DNA of 19,615 nucleotides from assembly GCA_039030125.1 (NCBI GenBank), contig JBCCEV010000078.1, positions 1 through 19,615 on the forward strand. Reading direction: 5' to 3'. The translations under genes were made by a program, and so were the position numbers. Below, piece after piece: positions 7,359-14,653 of this stretch. The number at the start of each line of letters is the position of its first letter. The first letter of the stretch is position 1. The DNA is from JBCCEV01 sp039030125. GTDB taxonomy: Bacteria > Pseudomonadota > Gammaproteobacteria > Ga0077536. A model generated the notes under the pieces. It did no database searches, was not told where the DNA came from, and worked only from the letters and a program-made list of their open reading frames with translations.

Positions 7359-8051
7359 ATGGAAGCTGATTTATCGATCGCAAGCTTGATAGTCGGTGCA
7401 AGCCTGCTGGTGAAGCTTGTCATGTTGTTATTGCTGGCGGCCTCGGTCGCGTCTTGGGCAATGATCTACGCCAAGCGTAAGCAACTGCTGGCCGCAAGGC
7501 GGGATGTTGTTCGTTTCGAAGATCAATTCAGGGCCAATGAAAATCTGACCGCGCTCTACAACCGCGTTTCCAAGCATCTGGAGCGCGGCGCTTCAGGGAT
7601 GGAGAAACTATTTGCCGCCGGTTTTAGAGAGTTTGCCCGCTTGCATAACCAGGCCGGGCTGCAACCGATGGATGTCCTTAGCGGTTCTGAGCGGGCGATG
7701 CGGGTCGCGGCGGCGCGCGAAATGGAATCTTTGGAAGGCGGGTTGGCTTTTTTGGCGACCGTCGGGTCGGTAAGCCCCTACATCGGGTTGTTCGGCACAG
7801 TGTGGGGGATCATGAATTCGTTTCAAGCCTTGGGGAACGTTCATCAGGCCACGTTAGCAATGGTCGCCCCCGGTATCTCAGAGGCTCTGGTTGCGACCGC
7901 GATGGGACTGTTCGCCGCCATCCCTGCCGTCATTGCCTACAACCGGTTTTCCGCCGATATCGATCGGATCACCGGTCGTTACGATATCTTCGTCGAAGAG
8001 TTCGTCTCTATCTTGCAGCGCCAGGCGCGCACCGAAGGCGCTGGCTCATGA
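7359..8051 (+). CDS. tolQ: Tol-Pal system inner-membrane protein TolQ
   Basis: TolQ is the proton-channel scaffold of the Tol-Pal motor, related to ExbB and MotA. Length 230 residues, equal to the E. coli protein. Three membrane segments are visible at about 11-36, 128-152 and 170-195, with a large cytoplasmic loop between the first and second. Thr147 and Thr180 in the second and third segments correspond to the conserved channel threonines T145 and T178 of E. coli. The stretch GSVSPYIGLFGTVWGIM is family-diagnostic. AAAAGGGG lies upstream of the ATG. The stop overlaps the tolR start as ATGA (8048-8051). Confidence 0.98.
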   Translation: MEADLSIASLIVGASLLVKLVMLLLLAASVASWAMIYAKRKQLLAARRDVVRFEDQFRANENLTALYNRVSKHLERGASGMEKLFAAGFREFARLHNQAGLQPMDVLSGSERAMRVAAAREMESLEGGLAFLATVGSVSPYIGLFGTVWGIMNSFQALGNVHQATLAMVAPGISEALVATAMGLFAAIPAVIAYNRFSADIDRITGRYDIFVEEFVSILQRQARTEGAGS

Positions 8052-8467
8052 GACGCCAACGCCGGATGATGTCTGATATCAACGTTGTACCTTACATCGA
8101 CGTGATGCTGGTGCTACTCATCATATTCATGATCACCGCGCCCTTGATCACTCAGGGTGTCAAGGTTGAGCTCCCACAAGCCAACTCCAAAGTGATTGAC
8201 GCCAAGGAAGAAGAACCGGTGATCGTAACCGTTGATGCCCAAGGTCAAACCTATGTTGATATTGGTGAGACCCCTGAGGAGGCCATCACCGACCAAACAT
8301 TAGTCAATCGTCTCGCGGCCGTGCACAAGTATCGCCCTCAGGTTGAGGTGCTGGTGAAAGGCGACAGCGGCGTCGGCTACGGCCGAATTGTAGAGGTGAT
8401 GTCTGCTATCCAGACCGCCGGGATCGGTTCGGTTGGTCTCATTTCTGAACCACGATCGAGTCGGTGA
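8048..8467 (+). CDS. tolR: Tol-Pal system protein TolR
   Basis: TolR (139 residues) partners TolQ in proton-driven energisation and relates to ExbD and MotB. The sequence begins MRRQRRMMSDINVVPYIDVM and has one N-terminal membrane helix (about 15-35). Asp18 in that helix matches the essential E. coli Asp23. The periplasmic domain covers about 45-139. Start ATG 8048 overlaps the tolQ stop by four bases, which indicates translational coupling. The same frame is open far upstream inside tolQ, but that part is not coding. Confidence 0.98.
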   Translation: MRRQRRMMSDINVVPYIDVMLVLLIIFMITAPLITQGVKVELPQANSKVIDAKEEEPVIVTVDAQGQTYVDIGETPEEAITDQTLVNRLAAVHKYRPQVEVLVKGDSGVGYGRIVEVMSAIQTAGIGSVGLISEPRSSR

Positions 8468-8479
8468 GGCGTCTCGCGT

Positions 8480-9448
8480 TTGAACGATCTTGCCAGTTCA
8501 CCGGCGCCGGCCCGCCCCGCCTACAGTGCCAGGGATCATCGATTTACAGGCCTGCTCTTTTCATTGTTGGTGCACGCTGGAGTCGTCGCGTTGCTTAGCG
8601 TTAGTGTCAATTTCACGCCGAATGAAATAGGCGGCAAGAAATCCGAGCGAATTATCAACGCCGTGATGGTCGATAGCGCACAAGTTGAGGCCGAGCTGGC
8701 GAAGTTGAAGGCTGCTGATGCTGACCGGCAGCGCGAGGCGCAAGCGCTGAGACGCGAAGAGGAGCGGCGCGCTGCCGAGGCCAAAAAGGCCAAAGAGCAA
8801 GAACTAAAGCGCTTGGAAGAACTCAAAGCAGAAAAACAGCGTCTGAGCAAAGAGCGCCAGCTTGAGGACCAGCGCCGCAAGGAAGCCGAGCAACAGCGCC
8901 AAGCGGCGGAAACCGCGCTCAAGAAACAGCAAGACGCCGAGCGTGCCGCCGCGGCGGAACGTGAAAAGGAGCGCAAGCTCGAGGCGCAACGGCAGGCTGA
9001 GGCAAAACGTAAAGAAGAGGAGCGTCAACGCGCGCAAGCGGAGCGAGAACAGAAGGAAGCCGAGGCGCGGGCGGCTGAGATTGCCCAACGCGATGCCGAA
9101 CAACGGGCTAGCGAGCTGGCGGCCGAGGAAGCGGCGTTGGAGGCGCAAGCCCAGGCCCGCCGGGACGAAGCCCAACTGGCACGCTATGTGGCGGCAATCC
9201 GCAATCGCGTGATTAGCTCGTTTACGGTGCTTCCCGGCCTCGAGGGTTTAGTGTGCACATTGAGGATCTCGTTGATCCCGGGCGGCGAAGTCGCCGGCGT
9301 GCAAGTGGTGCGCTCCAGCGGTAACGCTACCTTCGATCGTCAAGCGGAGAACGCGGTGCGAAAGGCCGCACCACTGCCGGTGCCCGAGCAACCCCGGCTG
9401 TTTGAAAAAATGAGGAACATCAATTTTGTTTTTGATCCACAAGGCTAG
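8480..9448 (+). CDS. tolA: Tol-Pal system protein TolA
   Basis: TolA (322 residues) links the inner-membrane TolQR motor to TolB and Pal across the periplasm. Domain I is a single membrane anchor at about 22-45. Domain II (about 65-235) is a long charged coiled coil rich in Glu, Arg, Lys, Gln and Ala (for example REEERRAAEAKKAKEQEL). Domain III, about the last 80 residues, is the globular TonB-like end with the VVRSSGNATFDRQAENAV segment that fits the TolA/TonB C-terminal family. The start is TTG 8480, because no in-frame ATG precedes the membrane anchor; it lies 12 bases after tolR. Domain II is more mixed in charge than the Ala/Lys-rich helix of E. coli. Confidence 0.95.
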   Translation: MNDLASSPAPARPAYSARDHRFTGLLFSLLVHAGVVALLSVSVNFTPNEIGGKKSERIINAVMVDSAQVEAELAKLKAADADRQREAQALRREEERRAAEAKKAKEQELKRLEELKAEKQRLSKERQLEDQRRKEAEQQRQAAETALKKQQDAERAAAAEREKERKLEAQRQAEAKRKEEERQRAQAEREQKEAEARAAEIAQRDAEQRASELAAEEAALEAQAQARRDEAQLARYVAAIRNRVISSFTVLPGLEGLVCTLRISLIPGGEVAGVQVVRSSGNATFDRQAENAVRKAAPLPVPEQPRLFEKMRNINFVFDPQG

Positions 9449-9458
9449 CCAGTTCGCG

Positions 9459-10760
9459 ATGCGCTGTCATTTCATTGCCGCGCTAATCCTAGGTTACTCG
9501 ACGCTCGGTTACGCTGAGTCCAGCGACCTAACCATCACTATCGACCAAGGCATGGCCTCTGCCCTACCGATTGCCGTCGTTCCTTTCGCAAGCGTCGGTG
9601 GCCGCGGGCTGCCGCATGACGTCAGCGCGATCGTTCGTTCTAATTTGGCCCGCAGTGGTCAATTCGCACCAATGCCTGTGGCTGATTTGCCCTCTCGCCC
9701 GCAAAGTTTTTCAGCGATTAATTTCAAAGACTGGCGTCTAACGGGTATGGAATACTTGCTCATCGGCAAAATCGTGCCCGCGGCCGAAGGTGGCTATGTG
9801 GTTGAGTTTCGTCTTGTTGATGTGTTTAAAAGCGAACAGCTCGTTGGTTATCGTATTCCCACCACGCTACAAAACCTGAGATTAACCGCGCATCACATCA
9901 GTGATTTGATTTACGAGGCGCTGCTCAACGAGAAAGGTGCGTTTTCCACGCGCATCGCCTACGTCACCGTCGATCGGTTAGGCAATGGTAAGAAACGCTA
10001 TCGATTGCAGGTTGCCGATGCCGACGGTTACGACCCGCATACCGTGCGTGAATCCTCGCAGCCGTTGTTGTCGCCCGCATGGTCCCCCGACGGCAAGAAG
10101 ATTGCCTATGTCTCGTTTGAAGACAAAAACTCGGCAATCTTCGTGCAGGAAATTCGCACCGGCAAACGCGAGAAAGTGGTTTATGGCCCCGGTATCAATA
10201 GTGCTCCGGCGTTCTCCCCGGATGGACGGCGTTTAGCGTTGACGGCGTCGCGTGAAGGCAATCCCGAAATCTACCTTTACTCGTTTGCGACGAAGAACCT
10301 CAGCCGGTTGACGAACAACGATGCGATCGACACCGAAGCGGTTTGGGATCCCAGCGGGAACGCGGTTATTTTTACTTCCGATCGCGGTGGTGGCCCGCAG
10401 CTTTACCGGCAGTCGCTGGACGGCGCGCCGGCGCGACGCCTCACGTTCAACATGGGAAATTACAACGCGCGGCCGCGAATTTCGCCCGACGGTGAGAAAA
10501 TCGCGTTAGTCAACGGTGGTGATAGCGGGTACCGCATCGGGGTGTTGCATCTAACATCCGGCAACTTCGAGATCCTCACCAGCGCGCGGCTTGATGAATC
10601 GCCGAGCTTCGCGCCCAACGGCAGTATGATAATTTATACCTCAATGGGCAGTCAGGGCACCGAGCTGGCCGCCGTTTCGACGGACGGTCGCTTAAAGCAG
10701 CGCCTCGCCGTGCAAAACGGTGAAGTTAGGGAGCCTGCCTGGGGACCGTTCCTAAACTAG
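9459..10760 (+). CDS. tolB: Tol-Pal system periplasmic protein TolB
   Basis: TolB (433 residues) is the periplasmic hub that binds Pal and TolA. ATG 9459 gives a normal signal peptide (MRCHFIAALILGYSTLGYA) with likely cleavage after Ala19; upstream TTG codons in frame overlap tolA and would put extra residues before the signal. The N-terminal alpha/beta domain (about 20-160) is followed by a six-bladed beta-propeller whose repeats are visible as WSPDGKK, FSPDGRR, WDPSGN, ISPDGEK and FAPNGS. Length is close to the 430 residues of E. coli. The gene begins 10 bases after the tolA stop. Confidence 0.97.
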   Translation: MRCHFIAALILGYSTLGYAESSDLTITIDQGMASALPIAVVPFASVGGRGLPHDVSAIVRSNLARSGQFAPMPVADLPSRPQSFSAINFKDWRLTGMEYLLIGKIVPAAEGGYVVEFRLVDVFKSEQLVGYRIPTTLQNLRLTAHHISDLIYEALLNEKGAFSTRIAYVTVDRLGNGKKRYRLQVADADGYDPHTVRESSQPLLSPAWSPDGKKIAYVSFEDKNSAIFVQEIRTGKREKVVYGPGINSAPAFSPDGRRLALTASREGNPEIYLYSFATKNLSRLTNNDAIDTEAVWDPSGNAVIFTSDRGGGPQLYRQSLDGAPARRLTFNMGNYNARPRISPDGEKIALVNGGDSGYRIGVLHLTSGNFEILTSARLDESPSFAPNGSMIIYTSMGSQGTELAAVSTDGRLKQRLAVQNGEVREPAWGPFLN

Positions 10761-10798
10761 GTGCCAGACGGCGCTATTTCATCTTTAAGGAGACGTTC

Positions 10799-11353
10799 AT
10801 GAATGGTATCCGCGCCAGAGTTTCAGCGTTGATAGTGCTCGGACTGCTGATGACCCTAATCGCCGGTTGTGGCTCCTCGGGTGGCTCGAAGAGCGCACCG
10901 TCGCCGGTGGTGGAGCGTGGAGTGGGGTCGGCCGGAAGCAGCGAAGCGGAGAGCGACGGTCAATCCTATGGCGTCGATGACGAACGGGAAGTCGATGTCT
11001 ATTCGCTCGATGACCCCAATAGTCCCTTGGCGGTGCGGGTGATCTACTTCGATTACGACTCCTCAGACATTCGCGCTGATTTTAGCGACACCGTTGCCGC
11101 CCATGCTCGTTATCTGGAGGCCAACCCTGGGCTCAGCGTGACCTTGGAAGGCCATGCCGATGAGCGTGGTTCCCGCGAGTACAATTTGGCATTAGGCGAA
11201 CGCCGGGCGTTGGCGGTGCGCAAGCGCTTGGTCTTGCTGGGCGCGGCCGCCGGGCAAATCCGAACCGTTAGCTATGGCGAGGAACGTCCGGTGGCAGAAG
11301 GCCATGATGATTCTTCCTACGGCCAAAACCGCCGCGTCGAATTGGTGTATTAA
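10799..11353 (+). CDS. pal: Peptidoglycan-associated lipoprotein Pal
   Basis: Pal anchors the outer membrane to peptidoglycan and binds TolB and TolA. The 184-residue precursor has a lipoprotein signal with lipobox IAGC, so Cys24 should be acylated. A flexible Gly/Ser/acidic linker spans about 25-75. The C-terminal OmpA-like peptidoglycan-binding domain shows YFDYDSSDI, LEGHADERGSREYN and QNRRVELVY, including the Asp and Arg that bind meso-diaminopimelate in this family. AAGGAG ends just before the ATG (a strong ribosome-binding site), which fits the high abundance of Pal. The linker lacks basic residues, so outer-membrane sorting is likely. Confidence 0.97.
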   Translation: MNGIRARVSALIVLGLLMTLIAGCGSSGGSKSAPSPVVERGVGSAGSSEAESDGQSYGVDDEREVDVYSLDDPNSPLAVRVIYFDYDSSDIRADFSDTVAAHARYLEANPGLSVTLEGHADERGSREYNLALGERRALAVRKRLVLLGAAAGQIRTVSYGEERPVAEGHDDSSYGQNRRVELVY

Positions 11354-11356
11354 GCC

Positions 11357-12487
11357 GTGCGCTCATCGTTAGCTGTTGTTGGTCACAATTGTTGGACTTT
11401 GAATGCCTGCTCGGCGGTGATGGTTTTGGCCTGCGGGTGGGCGGTTATGCCGGTCGCAAACGCTGATGAGGTTGACGATCTCAACGCCCGGGTGAGCAAG
11501 ATAGAACGCACGCTCGACCGCCAAGGTTTGGTCGAACTCGTCAATGAGATGGATGCGCTGAGGGCGGAACTCAGAGCGTTGCGTGGACAACTGGAGAATC
11601 AGATTTTTCTGCTCGAACAGCAGCGCAATGCGCAACGGCAGCAATATGTTGACCTTGATCGTCGACTTCAGGGGCTTGAGGGGCGGACCCGAACACCAGG
11701 TCCGGCTCAGATTGTCGAGCAAGGAACCACCACAACCATCGCGCCAACGCTCGATCCGCCTCTGTCCACCCTACCGGGTACCGATGGCGGCACGATTGCC
11801 GGAACCCCATCGGCGCAAGCAATCGCGGTCGAGAACACGCCGGCCGTTATTATCGGGAACGAACCGCCCAGTGCTGACCCGGCGGCGGTCTCGGAGTCCG
11901 CGGGGACAAATAACACTCCAGACGTGGTGGGGGTCGAACCCATTAATGCCGGAGGGCCGATGGTTCCCCCCACTAATTTAACGCCTGGTGATGGCACCAG
12001 CCTTGCCGGCACGCCAGCAGCGAGTGCCGCGGCGGATCCAGCGCCGGTTGTCCAACCGCCAGCAAATGCGATCACCGCCAGCAGTCCCACAATTGATACG
12101 CCAGAATCGGAGGCCGCCTATCGCGCCGCTTTTTCATTGCTGAAGGCTGGCCAATACGATGAATCGATTGTCGGTTTCAGTACTTTCCTGCAGGGCTATC
12201 CGCAGAGCCAATATGCTGACAACGCACAATATTGGATCGGTGAGGCGTATTACGTGATGCGCCAGTTTGAACCGGCCATCGAGCAATATCAGCAACTGCT
12301 CACAAAATTCCCCGGCAGCAAAAAACAATCGCATGCGATGCTCAAAGTAGGTTATAGCTACTATGAGCTGGGCCTTCGCGAGCAGGCGCGTGGCGTACTC
12401 AACGATCTCAAGCAGAAATTCCCGTCATCAGCAGCGGCGCGCTTGGCGGACGAGCGCCTTGAGCGGATCCAGCAAGACGGGTTCTAA
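11357..12487 (+). CDS. cpoB: Cell division coordinator CpoB (YbgF), long-linker form
   Basis: CpoB coordinates outer-membrane constriction by Tol-Pal with septal peptidoglycan synthesis. The 376-residue product starts with GTG 11357, three bases after the pal stop, and has a signal peptide with likely cleavage at VANA|D (after residue 36). Residues 37-110 form a coiled coil (trimerisation region). Residues about 111-249 are a Pro/Thr/Ala/Gly-rich, apparently disordered linker. Residues 250-376 hold three TPR repeats with the family signature YWIGEAYY. E. coli CpoB has about 260 residues, so the extra length is almost all linker. The upstream neighbours tolB and pal support the assignment. Confidence 0.95.
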   Translation: MRSSLAVVGHNCWTLNACSAVMVLACGWAVMPVANADEVDDLNARVSKIERTLDRQGLVELVNEMDALRAELRALRGQLENQIFLLEQQRNAQRQQYVDLDRRLQGLEGRTRTPGPAQIVEQGTTTTIAPTLDPPLSTLPGTDGGTIAGTPSAQAIAVENTPAVIIGNEPPSADPAAVSESAGTNNTPDVVGVEPINAGGPMVPPTNLTPGDGTSLAGTPAASAAADPAPVVQPPANAITASSPTIDTPESEAAYRAAFSLLKAGQYDESIVGFSTFLQGYPQSQYADNAQYWIGEAYYVMRQFEPAIEQYQQLLTKFPGSKKQSHAMLKVGYSYYELGLREQARGVLNDLKQKFPSSAAARLADERLERIQQDGF

Positions 12488-12499
12488 ACGGATTTGTGT

Positions 12500-12521
12500 C
12501 GCCGCCCCGTCGTTGGCGGTG
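12500..12521 (+). other. Hairpin between cpoB and queE
   Basis: CGCCGCC (12500-12506) can pair with GGCGGTG (12515-12521), giving seven pairs including one G-T, around an eight-base loop. No T-run follows, so it is not an intrinsic terminator. It lies 25 bases before the queE start and could slow transcription or modulate translation at the tol-que boundary. It does not resemble a preQ1 aptamer. No function can be shown. Confidence 0.3.
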
Positions 12522-12546
12522 AGCGCTATCTCTCAAATACCGCTCG

Positions 12547-13191
12547 ATGGATAAGTTACGCGTCACCGAAATTTTTCTCTCGCTGCAGGGAGAATCGACA
12601 ACGGTGGGCCTGCCTACCGTATTCGTGCGGCTGACCGGATGTCCGCTGCGCTGTGTTTATTGTGATACGTCCTACGCCTTCTCGGGTGGTCAGCAGCTAA
12701 CGCTCAAGGCCATATTGGCGGAGGTTAAGATGCACGGCGCGCGCCATGTCACCGTGACCGGCGGCGAACCTTTGGCACAACGACCGACCATCGAATTACT
12801 CGAACGGCTATGTGATGAAGGCTACTTCGTTTCGCTTGAAACGAGTGGCGCGCTCAATTGCAAAACCGTTGACCCAAGGGTGATGAAAGTGATCGATATC
12901 AAGACCCCCGGGTCTGGGGAGGTCGAACGCAATCTCGAGGTCGATCTAATCGCTTCGTTGAACAGCGGCGATCAATTGAAGTTCGTGATTAGTGATCGAG
13001 AAGATTTCGATTGGTCGCACGATTGGCTGCAAGCTAATACGCTGCCGCCTGGCGTTGAAGTGCTGTTATCGCCAGTCCACGAACACCTCCATCCTCGCAA
13101 ACTCGGTGAGTGGTTGCTGGAGGCCAAGCTAGAAGCGAGGCTCCAAATTCAATTGCATAAATATCTGTGGGGCAATGAACCAGGCCGCTAG
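12547..13191 (+). CDS. queE: 7-carboxy-7-deazaguanine synthase QueE (radical SAM)
   Basis: QueE rearranges 6-carboxytetrahydropterin to 7-carboxy-7-deazaguanine in the queuosine pathway. The 214-residue protein has the N-terminal EIFLSLQGE substrate loop, and the radical SAM cluster motif CPLRCVYC with C32, C36 and C39 (CxxxCxxC) holding the [4Fe-4S] cluster. It also has VTGGEPL, the SAM-binding GGE motif. The C-terminal LQIQLHKYLWG ends as in other QueE proteins. The ATG at 12547 starts a normal-length protein. The last 17 bases overlap queC, so the two are probably translated together. Confidence 0.97.
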   Translation: MDKLRVTEIFLSLQGESTTVGLPTVFVRLTGCPLRCVYCDTSYAFSGGQQLTLKAILAEVKMHGARHVTVTGGEPLAQRPTIELLERLCDEGYFVSLETSGALNCKTVDPRVMKVIDIKTPGSGEVERNLEVDLIASLNSGDQLKFVISDREDFDWSHDWLQANTLPPGVEVLLSPVHEHLHPRKLGEWLLEAKLEARLQIQLHKYLWGNEPGR

Positions 13192-13852
13192 CGCCATCGT
13201 GCTGCTATCCGGCGGCCTCGATTCCGCCACCGTACTCGCTATCGCCAGCGGTGAAGTCGCGCACTGTTACGCGTTGAGCATCAACTACGGGCAGCGTCAT
13301 GCAGCGGAGCTAAACGCAGCGCGTGCAATCGCAAAACGTTTCGAGGTCCGAGAGCATCGCATCGTGAACGTTGATATCGGGCAAATCGGTGGGTCAGCGT
13401 TAACCGATGATGACATCGAAGTGCCAACGACGCCGGCGCCCGGTATACCGGTCACCTATGTGCCGGCGCGCAACACGTTGTTTTTGTCCTTGGCCCTCGG
13501 CTGGGCAGAGGTTTTGGGTGCGCAGGCAATCTATATTGGCGTCAACGCGCTTGATTACTCTGGTTATCCAGATTGCCGCCCTGAATTTATTGCTGAGTTT
13601 GAACAACTTGCTGCCCTGGCAACGAAAGCCGGCGTGGAGGGCGGCAAACTTCAAATTCGGGCGCCGCTGATCGATCTTTCCAAGCAGGCCATCGTTGAAA
13701 AGGGTTCAGCGTTGGACGTGCCGTTTTCGGAAACTGTCTCATGCTATAGGGCCACCGATGAGGGCCGCGCCTGTGGTGCTTGTGATGCCTGTCGTCTGCG
13801 CCGTAATGGCTTCATGGCTGCCGGCATTGAGGATCCGACGCGCTACGGCTAA
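13175..13852 (+). CDS. queC: 7-cyano-7-deazaguanine synthase QueC
   Basis: QueC uses ATP and ammonia to turn 7-carboxy-7-deazaguanine into preQ0. The 225-residue protein has the PP-loop SGGLDS at residues 12-17 for ATP, the YVPARNTLFLSLA segment, and four zinc-binding cysteines C190, C200, C203 and C206 (CGACDAC at the core). It overlaps queE by 17 bases in another frame. The stop meets the murU stop on the other strand, with four bases shared, so the two genes converge with no room for a terminator between them. QueD and QueF are not in the window. Confidence 0.97.
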   Translation: MNQAASAIVLLSGGLDSATVLAIASGEVAHCYALSINYGQRHAAELNAARAIAKRFEVREHRIVNVDIGQIGGSALTDDDIEVPTTPAPGIPVTYVPARNTLFLSLALGWAEVLGAQAIYIGVNALDYSGYPDCRPEFIAEFEQLAALATKAGVEGGKLQIRAPLIDLSKQAIVEKGSALDVPFSETVSCYRATDEGRACGACDACRLRRNGFMAAGIEDPTRYG

Positions 13853-14523
13853 TTGCCAAGAGCGAGCAATCGAGCGGCCTCCAAGCGTTGCACTGTGCCA
13901 ACATCAACCCAGCGCCCGCCGTAATGTTCGCCGCTTACGAGATTTCGCTCACAGCTCTCGCGCAACAGCGGCGCGAGTGGGAATCGCGAGGCGTCGTGAT
14001 GACGAAACAGGCGCGGGTCGTAAATACCGGTACCAGAGAATGTCAGTGTTTTTTCTTCACTGTTTTTCGTCGGGTTTAGGACACGGTCGCGGACCAACAC
14101 GAAATCCCCGGCTGAATTATGACCTGGGTTATCAACCAAAAAGAGGTGTGCGAGATCATCGCCTAGGTCACGGGGTATGAGTGGCATATCGGTATAGACA
14201 TCGCCGTTGATGACCAGGAACGGCGCGTCGCCGAGCAGCGTCAGCGCGTGCTTGATTCCGCCACCGGTATCTAACGGTGGCGATGGTTCCCTGGAGATGA
14301 TGATCTGCAGACCCCAGCGTTGGCCGTTACCCAGATGCTCTTCGATAAGCGACGCGAGGTGCGAAGTATTCACCACGACATCCTTGAAGCCAGCCGCGGC
14401 CAGCCGCGTTAGATGATGATCGATAAGCGGTGCGCCACCAACTTCGAGCAGTGGTTTTGGCCGGTGATCGGTAAGGGGAGCGAGACGTGTGCCCAGACCC
14501 GCCGCCAGGATCATCGCTTTCAA
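13849..14523 (-). CDS. murU: N-acetylmuramate alpha-1-phosphate uridylyltransferase MurU
   Basis: MurU makes UDP-MurNAc from MurNAc-1-phosphate in the peptidoglycan recycling route that bypasses de novo synthesis and underlies intrinsic fosfomycin tolerance in Pseudomonas. The 224-residue nucleotidyltransferase opens MKAMILAAGLGTRLAPLT, with the uridylyl-binding GLGTRL at 9-14, KPLL at 23-26, DTGGG at 85-89, the metal-binding NGD at 106-108, LVDNPGHN, and the MurU-like end SGEHYGGRWVDVGT. The start is TTG 14523, which gives the standard MKAMILAAG opening, with GGAG nine bases before it. Its usual partner, the sugar kinase AmgK, is not beside it. A related sugar-phosphate nucleotidyltransferase is the main alternative. 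Confidence 0.88.
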   Translation of the reverse strand: MKAMILAAGLGTRLAPLTDHRPKPLLEVGGAPLIDHHLTRLAAAGFKDVVVNTSHLASLIEEHLGNGQRWGLQIIISREPSPPLDTGGGIKHALTLLGDAPFLVINGDVYTDMPLIPRDLGDDLAHLFLVDNPGHNSAGDFVLVRDRVLNPTKNSEEKTLTFSGTGIYDPRLFRHHDASRFPLAPLLRESCERNLVSGEHYGGRWVDVGTVQRLEAARLLALGN

Positions 14524-14538
14524 AAACTGATCTCCAAG

Positions 14539-14554
14539 GCTCGGAATTCCGAGC
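14539..14554. promoter_or_regulatory. Perfect 16-base palindrome upstream of murU
   Basis: GCTCGGAATTCCGAGC is identical on both strands and lies three bases upstream of the murU Shine-Dalgarno (GGAG, plus-strand 14532-14535). A gapless dyad of this length fits an operator for a dimeric regulator, or an RNA cruciform near the ribosome site. No regulator is identified. Confidence 0.4.
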
Positions 14555-14576
14555 GCTTAGTGCGAGGAAACGTCGA

Positions 14577-14605
14577 TTGCAAAAAGCATTCTGTCATCAT
14601 TTAAT
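14577..14605 (+). promoter_or_regulatory. Possible sigma70 promoter for yrbG-kds-lpt genes
   Basis: TTGCAA (14577-14582, 4 of 6) and TTTAAT (14600-14605, 5 of 6) are 17 bases apart in the only sizeable gap before the block. Transcription would start near 14612, about 42 bases before yrbG. The arms ATTGCA (14576-14581) and TGCAAT (14605-14610) form an inverted repeat that straddles the promoter boxes. Confidence 0.45.
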
Positions 14606-14653
14606 GCAATTAACCTCTGTTCACCCGATTCTCCCGCGGAGATCCCCAATCGC

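Noticed and set aside
8536..8976. Minus-strand Ser/Leu/Arg-rich frame opposite tolA
   Set aside because: Its composition is the mirror of the repetitive Glu/Lys/Arg codons of the TolA coiled coil.
12488..12546. preQ1 riboswitch before queE
   Set aside because: Only a simple stem is present. The short pseudoknot aptamer with its A-rich tail is not seen, and the queE gene lies directly behind cpoB.
13695..14180. 161-codon plus-strand frame over the end of queC and across murU
   Set aside because: Overlaps two recognised genes, is Arg-rich and has no conserved motif.
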